Of a stretch of DNA of 64,000 nt, positions 47,447-56,453 are shown piece by piece (within the stretch, counting starts at the first letter, position 1; every line of letters starts with the position of its first letter). The position numbers and the translations under genes were made by a program. Location: the NCBI GenBank assembly GCA_034440255.1, contig JAWXBU010000154.1, forward strand, positions 12,408 through 76,407, read 5' to 3'. This stretch comes from JAEUIA01 sp034440255. Its GTDB lineage: Bacteria > Planctomycetota > UBA1135 > GCA-002686595. The notes beneath the pieces were generated by a model. That model saw nothing but the letters and a program-made list of their open reading frames with translations, ran no database searches and was not told the origin of the DNA.

Positions 47447-49786
47447 TCAACCGCCCGGATGTCCCAAGCGTTGCAGTCGCTTCTCGCGATCGTTCGCGAA
47501 GCGCGTGATGCCCTCCCACAACGAGTCGGGATCGATGCGCGCTTCTTTCTTTAGCTCCTCGACCGTTCCACCCGTGCGCCAGCGATTGTCCCAATCGGGG
47601 CTCATCGCATAAGCCTCGGCGACCTTCGAGCTGAGCCAGTCGTGCATCAAGCGTCTAGCGCCGTTGGTGATCACCGTCGAATCGAGCCAGTCGCCGCGCG
47701 GGAGCACGTGGTCTTGGTACTCGCGCGATTGGCGCTGGAACAACTCCCATGAAGTCGCCGCCAGGATCTTGATGTTGGGTGCGTCCGCGTTGGCGAAACG
47801 CGGCAGCAGTTGGAACACCGAATCGGTCGTGCTGGTGCCTTGGACGATGATCGTGCCCTGTTTCGGTTTGCGTGCGTCGTGATCGCGAATCACATAGCAG
47901 CCGCGCGCGGCATCCATGTGCGGAGCGCAACCGATCTTGGCGCGGTCGGGCACGGCGACGTTCGGGCGCGTCAAGTGCAGTGCGACGATCGGAACATCCG
48001 TCGCCAACGCCGCGGCGAGCATGGGCGCTACTTCATTGTGCTCCCACGGGTGCAGATTGATCACATGACCGTCGGGGAAGAGTTGCGTCGTGCCCGGCGC
48101 GAAAATGCCGAAGTGCGTGCGACTGTCCTCGGCCGTTTCAGGGCCTGAGTGACCTGCGACCCAAATCACTTTGCCGACTTTGAGCGGACAATCTTGAGCG
48201 AGCTGCGAGAAGAGCCGCATCATCCCGTACATCAAGTAGCTGAAGCTGCCGTACGTCGAATGCGCGCCCCAAAAGCCCACGAAATCGTGCTCCGGCGTCG
48301 CGCTCATGTTCACGCTGGCGAGGCCGGCGCACAGGCCTGAATTCGTGAACTCGGTGATCTGCTGCGGCAACAACGCGCCGCCCGGGCTCTTGTTGCGCTC
48401 GTACCAGCCGAAGCCTTTGGCGCCCTTCCAATCCTGTGCGAAACCGATGATGGACGTCGACTCGGCGAGGTCGGCCGAGCACGCCAGCACGAGCGGGCGG
48501 CCCATGCGTTCTTTCGCAAGACCGTTGGCCCACGCGCCGAACTTGGCGAAGCCCTCTTTGTTGGCGATCTTGGTTCCGGGCGCGACGAACAATTCGGGCG
48601 GCAGTTTGTCGAGCGCGAGCCACGAGCGATCCTCGTGCATGTTCGCTTTCGACGTCAGGTTGAAGGTGTCGGGCCTCGATGGCACCGAGTCGCCAATTTC
48701 GACGAGCGTGTCGGACAAGTACTCGAGCAATGGCTTGTCCGAGCGCAGAACCGCCATGACCTGTTTCAACCACTCAGCGGTCTGCTCGCGACAAGCGTCT
48801 TCGCCGGGATCCTTGACGTCGCCTTGGCCGGTCCATGCGGTGCCGTATTTGGCCGAGAAATCGGTCCGGCATTTCCAGAACAGTTCCGAGTTGCGCGCAT
48901 GAGCCTTGCCGTGGCTGGCGAAATCGAACTTGTGATAGCCGCGACCCTTGCGCGTCTTGACCCACACCATGCCCGGTCGACCGGCGGGCTTTTCGTCGTG
49001 CACGATCGCGAGCAGCGCTTTCGTGATCGACGCGTAGTCTTCGCCATTGTCCGTGCCCGCGACGCGCCAACCGTAAGGCTCGAACCAATCGCGCGGCGTG
49101 CCGTGGACGACTTCGCTGTGCGCGCGGCCGTCGATGCCGTGATCGTTCCAGTCGAACAGATACACGAGGTTGTCGAGCCCGAGACCCCACGCGGAATGCT
49201 TGACCTCGTGATGCGCGCCAGCGGTGTGACCGCCTTCGCCTTCCATCGCGAACACTTTCACGTCGCCAGCGCCGGCGTGCTTCAACGCGACAGCTTCGCC
49301 CAGAGCAGCGGGAGCGCCGTGACCTGACGGGCCCGTGTTGAATTTGAAGAAGAGGGTTTTGCCCTCCATTTCGGCATGACCGGGAAGACCCTTGTTGTGT
49401 CTAAGGGTCAGCAGGTCCGCCCAGTAAAGCGCGCGCTCGGATTCATGAGCGATCTTGAAGCGCGCATCGCCCGTCTGTTCGAAACGCGCTCGCAACGCTT
49501 CGTTGTAGACGGCGAGCATCGCGTAGATGACCGGATTGCAGTGACCCGCGACGAGCACGAAGCGATCGCCGAACGCTCTCTCGGGATGCCGCGGATCCCA
49601 ACGCATGCCGGCGCCGAGCGTCGACGCGACAAGCAACGGCACTTTCGAACGTGAGCCGCCGGGGTGTCCCGACTGTCGCAGATTGAGCGTCAAATCGATG
49701 CACTGATCGATCAGGTCGCCGATCTTCTGCCAGTGGTGAAAGTGCTGGGAAAGCTGCTCGAAAGTCGGCTTCGTGAGGGTTTGCAT
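47447..49786 (-). CDS. Transketolase-like thiamine-diphosphate enzyme (atypical clade)
   Basis: This 779-residue protein has transketolase order: an N-terminal TPP domain (NLRQSGHPGGSRSK; GHCNPVIYAML; LPGHAEM; TGPSGHGAPAALGEAVALK), a central pyrimidine-binding domain (ACSADLAESTSII) and a C-terminal domain. The metal/TPP motif is EGEGGHTAGAHHEV with a later FDWNDHGID in place of the usual GDGxxxEG...N-DNG, so it belongs to a divergent clade; it is also about 100 residues longer than TktA. Ketol transfer in the pentose-phosphate pathway is plausible but the exact substrate is uncertain. It is divergent from the next gene (78-base spacer). Confidence 0.85.
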   Translation of the reverse strand: MQTLTKPTFEQLSQHFHHWQKIGDLIDQCIDLTLNLRQSGHPGGSRSKVPLLVASTLGAGMRWDPRHPERAFGDRFVLVAGHCNPVIYAMLAVYNEALRARFEQTGDARFKIAHESERALYWADLLTLRHNKGLPGHAEMEGKTLFFKFNTGPSGHGAPAALGEAVALKHAGAGDVKVFAMEGEGGHTAGAHHEVKHSAWGLGLDNLVYLFDWNDHGIDGRAHSEVVHGTPRDWFEPYGWRVAGTDNGEDYASITKALLAIVHDEKPAGRPGMVWVKTRKGRGYHKFDFASHGKAHARNSELFWKCRTDFSAKYGTAWTGQGDVKDPGEDACREQTAEWLKQVMAVLRSDKPLLEYLSDTLVEIGDSVPSRPDTFNLTSKANMHEDRSWLALDKLPPELFVAPGTKIANKEGFAKFGAWANGLAKERMGRPLVLACSADLAESTSIIGFAQDWKGAKGFGWYERNKSPGGALLPQQITEFTNSGLCAGLASVNMSATPEHDFVGFWGAHSTYGSFSYLMYGMMRLFSQLAQDCPLKVGKVIWVAGHSGPETAEDSRTHFGIFAPGTTQLFPDGHVINLHPWEHNEVAPMLAAALATDVPIVALHLTRPNVAVPDRAKIGCAPHMDAARGCYVIRDHDARKPKQGTIIVQGTSTTDSVFQLLPRFANADAPNIKILAATSWELFQRQSREYQDHVLPRGDWLDSTVITNGARRLMHDWLSSKVAEAYAMSPDWDNRWRTGGTVEELKKEARIDPDSLWEGITRFANDREKRLQRLGHPGG

Positions 49787-49864
49787 GAGCTCGGCGGGAG
49801 GCTTTTGTCGGGGACCGAATCAGACGTGCCAGAGTATACGGGCTACCATGCGTGGACTCGACCG

Positions 49865-51574
49865 ATGCGCAAGTCTCATGTGCTCACCGCGGCGATCGTC
49901 GTCGTTCTGATTCTCGTGCTCCTCCTGTCGCGGATGCTGGCACGCGATCCCTCGGGCGGGGCCACGCGCGTGCAAGGCGAGCCCGCGCAGGCGAGCGAGC
50001 CCCCGACGACCTCCGAGCGCGGCGCGGACCTCGGCGCGACGAGTTCGAGTCCACGATCGGATCTTGGGGAGGGACGCGACCAGGGACCTACGCGCTCAGC
50101 TGAATCCAAATCGATGCTGCGCGTGCAAGTTCGATATGCGTCCGGAGTCGATGAGCACCCTGACGGCCTCGATGTCGGCGTGTCGAGTTTCACAGGCATT
50201 CTGTTCAAGCTGCGGCACGTTACGCCGAACGAATTCGAACTCGCCGACGCCGCACCGGGTTCGTACATCGTGGCCGCGAAAGCGCGTGGTTTTCGTACGG
50301 CTGTCGCACGGACCCACATCTCGGACAAGTCGTCCGAGAGCGAGCTGACGGTCACCCTCGTGCCCCAGCGGATCGTGCGAGTTCGTTGGCGTTCCGAAGA
50401 CGGGCGGGCAATCAGCGCGAGCCTCGCCGACGCCAAGCAGACCAGCGATTCGGTGCTCTTGGAGATCTGCGCGACGAAGTTTCCAGCGTTCGACGCGCGG
50501 CCGCCCGATCGCCACGTCCTCGATCGGATCCGCAGCGAAATCGTTTTCTACGAGTCGCCGACAGGAGCACGCGTTGCTCGCGAGAAGCGGATCGACTGGG
50601 TCAATCTCGAGGCGATCTACGAGAGCTCGCTCACAGACCAGTTCGGAATGCTTTCTCTCGATGAGGACGGCGCATTCTGGGCGAATGCTTATTGTCGTGG
50701 TGTCTGCGTCGAGTCACGACTCGTCGACTCGGGACAGGCGGAGGTCGAGTTCGTGACGCCGCTCGACGACTTGACGCATCGCGGAGGCGCGGTGAAGTTG
50801 GTCGTGGTCGACGATGCGACAGGACAACCCATCGAAGGTGCGTCGCTGCGCATCGACACGTTCGAAGGATCCGGAGTTTCGAACGTCGACGGGTCGCTGC
50901 TCTGCGAGTTCGTCCCTCCGGGCCCGCGAATCGGAGTATTGAAAGCAGAGGACCGCCCCGACTCGATCTTGAACTTCACGACACGGCTCGGCGAAACGAC
51001 GGATCTCGGAACTCTGCGCATGCTCACTACCGCGCTGGAGGCACACTTTCGCCTCGTCGACGAAGCCGGCAATCCGGTCGACGGCGTGCAGCTCGAACTG
51101 GCCGATCTAGATGCCGACGCACTGTCGCCTCTGCCGATCCTCTCGACTTTGTTGGCGAGCTCCAGTGAGTCGCTGCGGGCAACAACCGGCGCCAACATCG
51201 ACTTCTCCGGTCTCCAGCGCGTACGCCATGTGCTTCGGTGCAGAGTAAAATCCGTCGACATCTCGCCGCGCATCGTCGATGCCTCCGAGTTGAGCTCAGC
51301 TTCGCATCCGAGACTCATCGCCGAGATCGTCCTGCGTGCCGCGAATACTGCGAGTTTCGTGCTCGACCCGCCGATCGCGAAGGGAACTCAGGTCGTGATC
51401 GAAACTCCCTCGGGGTTGCCGTGGCGTGAGCTCGACGTCGACGAGTTCGGTGTCGCGACCACGGACATCCTGGCTGGGTCGTACAAGTTGCACTTGGTCG
51501 AGTACGGCCGCCCGACCAGCGCCGTCGACGTGCATGTCGACACGAATCCATTCGTGTTCGAGATCCATCGCTGA
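49865..51574 (+). CDS. Membrane-anchored protein with carboxypeptidase-regulatory-like domains
   Basis: From ATG 49865 the protein is 569 residues: an N-terminal transmembrane anchor (VLTAAIVVVLILVLLLSRML), a Ser/Pro/Glu-rich stalk, and a long extracellular beta region. Segments such as NEFELADAAPGSYIVAAKARGFRT and VVDDATGQPIEGASLRIDTFEGSGVSNVDGSLLCEFVPPGPR are typical of carboxypeptidase-regulatory-like/prealbumin folds. Such domains mediate binding rather than catalysis. The partner is unknown. The in-frame extension to 49664 overlaps the divergent transketolase gene and is rejected. Confidence 0.78.
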   Translation: MRKSHVLTAAIVVVLILVLLLSRMLARDPSGGATRVQGEPAQASEPPTTSERGADLGATSSSPRSDLGEGRDQGPTRSAESKSMLRVQVRYASGVDEHPDGLDVGVSSFTGILFKLRHVTPNEFELADAAPGSYIVAAKARGFRTAVARTHISDKSSESELTVTLVPQRIVRVRWRSEDGRAISASLADAKQTSDSVLLEICATKFPAFDARPPDRHVLDRIRSEIVFYESPTGARVAREKRIDWVNLEAIYESSLTDQFGMLSLDEDGAFWANAYCRGVCVESRLVDSGQAEVEFVTPLDDLTHRGGAVKLVVVDDATGQPIEGASLRIDTFEGSGVSNVDGSLLCEFVPPGPRIGVLKAEDRPDSILNFTTRLGETTDLGTLRMLTTALEAHFRLVDEAGNPVDGVQLELADLDADALSPLPILSTLLASSSESLRATTGANIDFSGLQRVRHVLRCRVKSVDISPRIVDASELSSASHPRLIAEIVLRAANTASFVLDPPIAKGTQVVIETPSGLPWRELDVDEFGVATTDILAGSYKLHLVEYGRPTSAVDVHVDTNPFVFEIHR

Positions 51575-51982
51575 AGCCGTTCGAGTCGGATCTGCGACAC
51601 TCACAGAAGCCCAATGCACGCTCGGCTTGCGCTCATGATGATCGGCGCTCGATCGAGCTCTGGAGTACGCGAATCCGCTCGAGGACGACTGCTCGTGTGT
51701 GATCCCGAGCTGTCACGCAGCTGGCGATGGAGCCGGATCGACGGCAACCGGACCGGCGTCGACGCGTCGCCGACGACGAAAAACAGCCTGAAAAAGCCCG
51801 TTGGGAGCGCTTACGGCGACTCGGCAATCCGTTAGTCGCGCTCGCGTCGGTCAATCGCTATCCTTCCCGCTCGGCTACCGATGCGCAGGCTCGGGAGCAG
51901 CCGAAAACGAACCATTCCACGCGCCCTGGCAGCCAAGTCGCCGTCGGAACGCAGCGCGCCCATTCTCGAAAGAACAATTCTC
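51575..51982. other. Gene-poor stretch of about 400 bases
   Basis: I see no supported gene here. Short open frames on the plus strand (for example from 51614 and 51727) lack ribosome-binding sites, signal sequences or recognisable motifs. A promoter for the lipoprotein gene at 51983 should lie in the last 100 bases, but I cannot identify -35/-10 boxes with confidence. Confidence 0.6.
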
Positions 51983-52372
51983 ATGAAGAACACGATCCAA
52001 TTCTGTCTCGCCCTCGCCCTCGCCATCCCGCTCGCCGCTTGCAGCGAAAACAAAGCCGGTACGAGCACGATGAAAGACGCAGCCGACAAGGTTTCTGCGG
52101 GCGTCGACAGCATGAAGGCCGAAGTCTCGAAGATGACGGAAGCGCCTATGGCCGAAGCTGGCAAGCAAATCAGCGAGCTTCAGACCAAAGCCGCGAACAT
52201 GACGGGCGAAGGCAAGACCAAGCTCGAAGGCATGATCAAGAGCATCACCGCCAAGAAAGACGACATCATGAAGATGATGGGCGACATGAAGGGCGCGGAC
52301 ATTAAGGACAAGATCATGAACAACATCACTGAACTGAAGAAGATGATCACCGAAGCCTTCGCGGTGAAGTGA
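51983..52372 (+). CDS. Small lysine/methionine-rich coiled-coil lipoprotein
   Basis: This 129-residue protein has a lipoprotein signal (LALALAIPLAACS, Cys20). The rest is one long helix-forming, Lys/Met/Asp-rich sequence with heptad-like spacing (KDAADKVSAGVDSMKAEVSKM; TKLEGMIKSITAKKDDIMKMMGDM; KIMNNITELKKMITEAF). It resembles small planctomycete lipoproteins with antiparallel coiled coils and has no known function. It is followed by a strong hairpin terminator. Confidence 0.82.
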   Translation: MKNTIQFCLALALAIPLAACSENKAGTSTMKDAADKVSAGVDSMKAEVSKMTEAPMAEAGKQISELQTKAANMTGEGKTKLEGMIKSITAKKDDIMKMMGDMKGADIKDKIMNNITELKKMITEAFAVK

Positions 52373-52407
52373 TCTGATTCGAGCTCGACGAAAAGTCGCG
52401 CGATCCT

Positions 52408-52439
52408 CGGCCGCTCTGCTCACGTAGCAAGAGCGGCCG
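52408..52439. terminator. Strong hairpin terminator between convergent genes
   Basis: CGGCCGCTCT (52408-52417) pairs perfectly with AGAGCGGCCG (52430-52439), with an inner GCT/AGC pair, and ATTTCATTT follows. It lies between the lipoprotein stop and the convergent peptidase stop, so it can terminate the plus-strand transcript and perhaps both. Confidence 0.85.
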
Positions 52440-52447
52440 ATTTCATT

Positions 52448-53602
52448 TCACTCTTCGGCCCAATAGCGGCGCAGGCCTTCGAGCGCCTGCTGCGAAGTGA
52501 TCTGCGTGCGTCGACGGTACGACAAATACAGGCTTTTCAGCGCTGCTTGTTCGTTCGCGTCACTCAACTGACCACGCCGAAGCGCCGGCCACACCGTCGG
52601 CCAAAAACGTTCGCGGGCTTCGTCGCCCAAGCGCACGTCGCCGCCGGCCGCCAATGCGTTGATGGCCAAGGCCACTTTGACCTCGGCATCTTGTTCGTCC
52701 TCGATCGCGTCGAGTAGAGCCGTCACCGCGCCGCGCGAGCGCAATTTCCACAAGCCCTTCGCTGTCGAGAGACGCACATCTCGATTAGGGTCCTGCAAAC
52801 GTTTCAACCAGTCCGCTTCGGCCGCGCCCGAAATCGCGCGCTCGATCCGTTCGCGCGCTTCCTCGCTGCTGATGCCGCGTCGATAGCGCGTGAACCACTC
52901 CTTCCACGCGAGGTCGCCGGATTCGCGCGCGAGATCGAACACGATCGCCCAACCGATGAAATGGACGAGCACGTTTTCGCGCACGGACGATTCGTCGGCC
53001 GCGGCCAATTTCAGGACGCGCTCGAGCTCTTTGTCCGGCAATCGCTGTTCGCGCAACTCGCGCACGTGCCAACACGCATAACCGTCGACGATCCAACGAT
53101 CGCTCCCGAGGAAACCATCGCCGAGGTAACAGGCCAAACCTTCTTCGAGCCAGAGCGGCAAATCCGGCGCAAGCTCGGCGATGCGCGCGTGGACGAGTTC
53201 GTGAACGGCCGTTCCGGGCTCGGGCGTATCGGCGTAGATGCCGGTCACGGGCCCGAAAACGCCGTCGCCGCGAGCATGATAAGCACGCACGCGCGCGCGG
53301 CCGATCCCCGGCACTTCGTGGACGAGCCCGAGGTCGTTCGCGGGCAAGGTCACAGCTGATTTCTCGCTCGGAATCGCGTGGACGCGCACGATTTCGGTGA
53401 ACTCGCCGAAGACGTCTTCGACCGCGCGATAGGCCGGATCGAACGATGCCGCGAAAGCTGCTGCATCGACCGCTTCGCCTTGTTCGCCGTACAGCGTCCA
53501 ACCGTCCCGCACTTCGACCGTTCGCCACGAAGAGCACGCCGTCGCGAGCGCAAGAGCGACCGACGCCGTCAGCGTTTCGAGGACTTTCCGCGCGCGAATC
53601 AT
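52448..53602 (-). CDS. Lipoprotein zinc-peptidase-like protein with C-terminal HEAT repeats
   Basis: From ATG 53602 the protein is 384 residues with a lipoprotein signal (SVALALATACSS). The middle part has a zinc motif AVHELVHARIAEL (HExxH) and, 20 or so residues later, LWLEEGLACYLGD, which supplies a glutamate ligand; this is the gluzincin peptidase-MA pattern. The C-terminal third (about 280-360) consists of HEAT-like helices (DPNRDVRLSTAKGLWKLRSRGAVTALLDAIEDEQDAEVKVALAINALAA). The combination suggests an envelope protease with a protein-binding platform. Target proteins are unknown. Confidence 0.82.
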   Translation of the reverse strand: MIRARKVLETLTASVALALATACSSWRTVEVRDGWTLYGEQGEAVDAAAFAASFDPAYRAVEDVFGEFTEIVRVHAIPSEKSAVTLPANDLGLVHEVPGIGRARVRAYHARGDGVFGPVTGIYADTPEPGTAVHELVHARIAELAPDLPLWLEEGLACYLGDGFLGSDRWIVDGYACWHVRELREQRLPDKELERVLKLAAADESSVRENVLVHFIGWAIVFDLARESGDLAWKEWFTRYRRGISSEEARERIERAISGAAEADWLKRLQDPNRDVRLSTAKGLWKLRSRGAVTALLDAIEDEQDAEVKVALAINALAAGGDVRLGDEARERFWPTVWPALRRGQLSDANEQAALKSLYLSYRRRTQITSQQALEGLRRYWAEE

Positions 53603-53737
53603 GGCTCTATGGATAAACGATTCCGCCGAGTCCGGGCAGGAGAGAACTCGGATTGCAGGCACAGTTCGTCGAGCGCGATCTCACCGCGGACGGATTGTTA
53701 TGCTCTGCGTTCGCAATCCGTCCGACGAAAGGACCCC

Positions 53738-53962
53738 ATGGCCAGCTTCCGTGTCGAACTCGACGCTCCCAACAACATCGTCTTGGTGATGGTCACCGAA
53801 GACGACGGCAGCGAGCACGACTACCAGTTCGATTTCGATCCGCGCTCCGGTCGCTTCGAGTTCAGCGAGCGCGACTTGTTGGAGCGCGATTTCGGCGCCG
53901 AATTCGTCGACGACATGGAGAGTCAGGTGCGCAGCACGATTCAAGGCGCATTGAAGCGATGA
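53738..53962 (+). CDS. Small acidic protein preceding deoB, paralogue of 24341-24577
   Basis: This 74-residue protein (MASFRVELDAPNN...) starts at ATG 53738 with AAAGGA five bases upstream. Its core (IVLVMVTEDDGSEHDYQFDF, RSGRFEFSERDLLERDFGAEFVDDM, ALKR) aligns with the small protein at 24341-24577. It overlaps deoB (ATGA at 53959), so it belongs to the nucleoside operon. It has no recognised domain and no signal peptide. An adaptor or regulatory subunit role is only a guess. Confidence 0.78.
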   Translation: MASFRVELDAPNNIVLVMVTEDDGSEHDYQFDFDPRSGRFEFSERDLLERDFGAEFVDDMESQVRSTIQGALKR

Positions 53963-55134
53963 AACGAGTCTTCTGTCTGGTTCTCGATTCGCTCGGCGTC
54001 GGCGCGATGCCGGATGCTGCGCAATTCGGCGACGTCGGCGCGCACACGCTCGACCACCTCGTCGAAGCAGCGGGAGGATTGGACGTGCCGCGCTTGTCTG
54101 CGCTCGGACTCGGTTCGATCGACGGTGTGCATTCGGTGACGAAGTCGCGCTCTCCCGAGGGCGCGTTCGGCCGCGCGCGCGAGAGTTCGCCCGGCAAAGA
54201 CACTTCGACGGGTCACTGGGAGATGATGGGTTGCCCGCTCGAGCACGCTTTTCCCGTGTTCAGCGCCGGATTTCCGCCCGCGATCATCGACCCGTTCGTG
54301 AAACGCTCGCGCGTGCCCGGCGTGCTGTGGAACAAGGCTGCATCGGGCACCGAGATCATCGATCGCCTCGGCGCGGAACACATCGCGAGCGGCAAACCGA
54401 TCGTCTACACGAGCGCCGATTCGGTGTTCCAAATCGCGTGTCACGAGACGCATTTCGGGCTCCAGCGTTTGTACGAGTGCTCGCAGATCGCGCGTGAGAT
54501 CCTCGATCCGTACGGCGTCGGCCGCGTCATCGCACGGCCGTTCGTCGGCGAAGTCGGCTCGTTCAAGCGGACCTACAACCGCCGCGATTACTCGATGCCG
54601 CCGCCGCGCGATACGGTGCTCGACCGCTTGAAGAAGGCCGGCTTGCCTGTCGTCGGTATCGGCAAGATCGAGGACATTTTCGCAGCGCGCGGTGTCACCG
54701 AATCCATCCACACCGAGGGCAATCGCGACGGCATGCGCGCGACGATCGACGTCGCCTCGAAACTCGAGCGCGGCTTCGTGTTCGTGAATCTCGTCGACTT
54801 CGACATGTTGTACGGACATCGACGCGATTCGCGTGGATATCGCCAGGCACTCGAAGAGTTCGATCGCGATTACGTCGAGCTCGAAAAGCAGCTGCGCGAC
54901 GACGATCTCGTGCTGATCTCCGCCGATCATGGCAACGACCCGACCAAGCACGAAACCACCGACCACACGCGCGAGTACGTGCCGATCTTGGCGGCTGGCA
55001 AGCGCGTGAAGGGCGGCGTCAATTTGGGCACGCGCGATTCGTTCGCAGACATTGGCGCCACGATCGAAGAAGCGCTCGGCCTCGCACCCGTCGGGCCTGG
55101 ACGTTCGTTCTACTCCGCGATCACGACGCGCTAG
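53959..55134 (+). CDS. deoB: Phosphopentomutase
   Basis: This 391-residue protein starts at ATG 53959, overlapping the small upstream gene. Metal-ligand and active-site landmarks are present: FCLVLDSLGVGAMPDA, GAHTLDHL, SPGKDTSTGHWEMMG with the phospho-accepting Thr, YTSADSVFQIACHE, FVNLVDFDMLYGHRRD and ISADHGNDPT. It converts ribose- or deoxyribose-1-phosphate to the 5-phosphate, linking nucleoside phosphorolysis (deoA and pnp downstream) to DeoC and RpiB near the right edge. Five bases separate it from the next gene. Confidence 0.95.
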   Translation: MKRVFCLVLDSLGVGAMPDAAQFGDVGAHTLDHLVEAAGGLDVPRLSALGLGSIDGVHSVTKSRSPEGAFGRARESSPGKDTSTGHWEMMGCPLEHAFPVFSAGFPPAIIDPFVKRSRVPGVLWNKAASGTEIIDRLGAEHIASGKPIVYTSADSVFQIACHETHFGLQRLYECSQIAREILDPYGVGRVIARPFVGEVGSFKRTYNRRDYSMPPPRDTVLDRLKKAGLPVVGIGKIEDIFAARGVTESIHTEGNRDGMRATIDVASKLERGFVFVNLVDFDMLYGHRRDSRGYRQALEEFDRDYVELEKQLRDDDLVLISADHGNDPTKHETTDHTREYVPILAAGKRVKGGVNLGTRDSFADIGATIEEALGLAPVGPGRSFYSAITTR

Positions 55135-55139
55135 ACACC

Positions 55140-56444
55140 GTGGACGTTCGCTCCGTCATCCAAACGAAACGCGACGGCGGTGAGCTGTCGCAACAAGAGA
55201 TCGAATTCTTCCTCGGCGGCTACGTGCGCGGCGAGATCGAGAACTATCACGCGGCGGCACTGACGGCGTGCATCTTCACGCGCGGCATGACGCCACCTGA
55301 ATTGGTGACGTGGACGCACGCGATGTTGCACTCCGGCGTCACACTCGCTTTCCCTGAAATTCCGCAGAAAAAGGCCGACAAACACTCGACGGGCGGCGTC
55401 GGCGACAAAGTGTCGATCCCGCTCGCACCGGCGGTCGCTGCGTGTGGAATCGCAGTGCCGATGATCTCGGGACGCGGGCTCGGTCACACCGGCGGCACGC
55501 TCGACAAGCTCGAATCGATCCCGGGTTTTCGTGTGAAGCTCAGCGACAGCGAGATCCATCGCGCCATCGATCGCACCGGCGTCGCGTTCGGTGCGCAGAC
55601 GAAGGAGTTGGTGCCCGCCGATCGATTGCTGTACGCGCTGCGCGATGCGTGCGGACTCGTCGAGTCGATCCCGCTGATCGCGAGCTCGATCATGAGCAAG
55701 AAACTCGCTGAGGGCATCGACGCGCTCGTGCTGGACGTCAAATTCGGATCGGGCGCATTCTTGCCGGATCCCGCGCGCGGCAAGGAACTGGCCGACGTGA
55801 TGATCTCGCTCGCACGCGGCATGAACGTCAAGTGCAGCGCGTTCCAAACCGCGATGGATCGGCCGCTCGGTCGCGCATGCGGTCACGCGCTCGAGATCGT
55901 GGAGTCGATCGAGTGTCTCTCGGGCGGCGGGCCGGCCGATCTGCGCGAGCTCGTGCTGCTGCAAGGCGGCGAGATGCTGCGCTTGACGGGTATTGCGAAG
56001 ACGCTCGACGAGGGCAAGACACGCGTCGCCGACGCGATCGATTCGGGACGCGCGCTCGGCGTGTTCGAACTGATCCTGCGCGAACAAGGCGGCGACGCGC
56101 GCATCTTGAAAGACACGTCGATCCTGCCACGCGCCCCGGACGTCGATCCGTGGAAGGCCGACCACGACGGAACGTTCTCGTTCGTCGACGTGCGCGCGAT
56201 CGGTCACGCGATCAACGCGCTCGGCGGAGGTCGCACGAAGGTCACCGACGAGATCGATCCGGCGGTCGGGCTCGTCTGGCGCAAAGCGACCGGCGACGCG
56301 GTGAAACGGGGCGATTTGCTGTGCGAAATCCACCATCGCGGCGGTCGCGGATTGGATGCGTGTCGCGCGCTGCTCTCTTCCGGCGCACGCATCGGAGCAC
56401 CCTCCGAGCGAACGCCGCTCGTTCGCGCGCACATCGCCGGGTAG
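55140..56444 (+). CDS. deoA: Thymidine/pyrimidine-nucleoside phosphorylase
   Basis: From GTG 55140 the protein is 434 residues. Family signatures are ADKHSTGGVGDKVS (phosphate site), SGRGLGHTGGTLDKLESI, DVKFGSGAF, ALEIVESIECLSGG and a C-terminal RKATGDAVKRGDLLCEIHH. It phosphorolyses (deoxy)uridine or thymidine to the base and pentose-1-phosphate. Substrate range (DeoA against Pdp) cannot be told from sequence alone. It lies between deoB and nupC in one operon; the GTG start and close spacing suggest coupled translation. Confidence 0.93.
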   Translation: MDVRSVIQTKRDGGELSQQEIEFFLGGYVRGEIENYHAAALTACIFTRGMTPPELVTWTHAMLHSGVTLAFPEIPQKKADKHSTGGVGDKVSIPLAPAVAACGIAVPMISGRGLGHTGGTLDKLESIPGFRVKLSDSEIHRAIDRTGVAFGAQTKELVPADRLLYALRDACGLVESIPLIASSIMSKKLAEGIDALVLDVKFGSGAFLPDPARGKELADVMISLARGMNVKCSAFQTAMDRPLGRACGHALEIVESIECLSGGGPADLRELVLLQGGEMLRLTGIAKTLDEGKTRVADAIDSGRALGVFELILREQGGDARILKDTSILPRAPDVDPWKADHDGTFSFVDVRAIGHAINALGGGRTKVTDEIDPAVGLVWRKATGDAVKRGDLLCEIHHRGGRGLDACRALLSSGARIGAPSERTPLVRAHIAG

Positions 56445-56453
56445 AGTCCAGAC

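Noticed and set aside
51727..52305. Plus-strand ORF upstream of and overlapping the small lipoprotein gene
   Set aside because: It runs out of frame through the lipoprotein gene, is Arg/His/Gln-rich and has no ribosome-binding site or motif.
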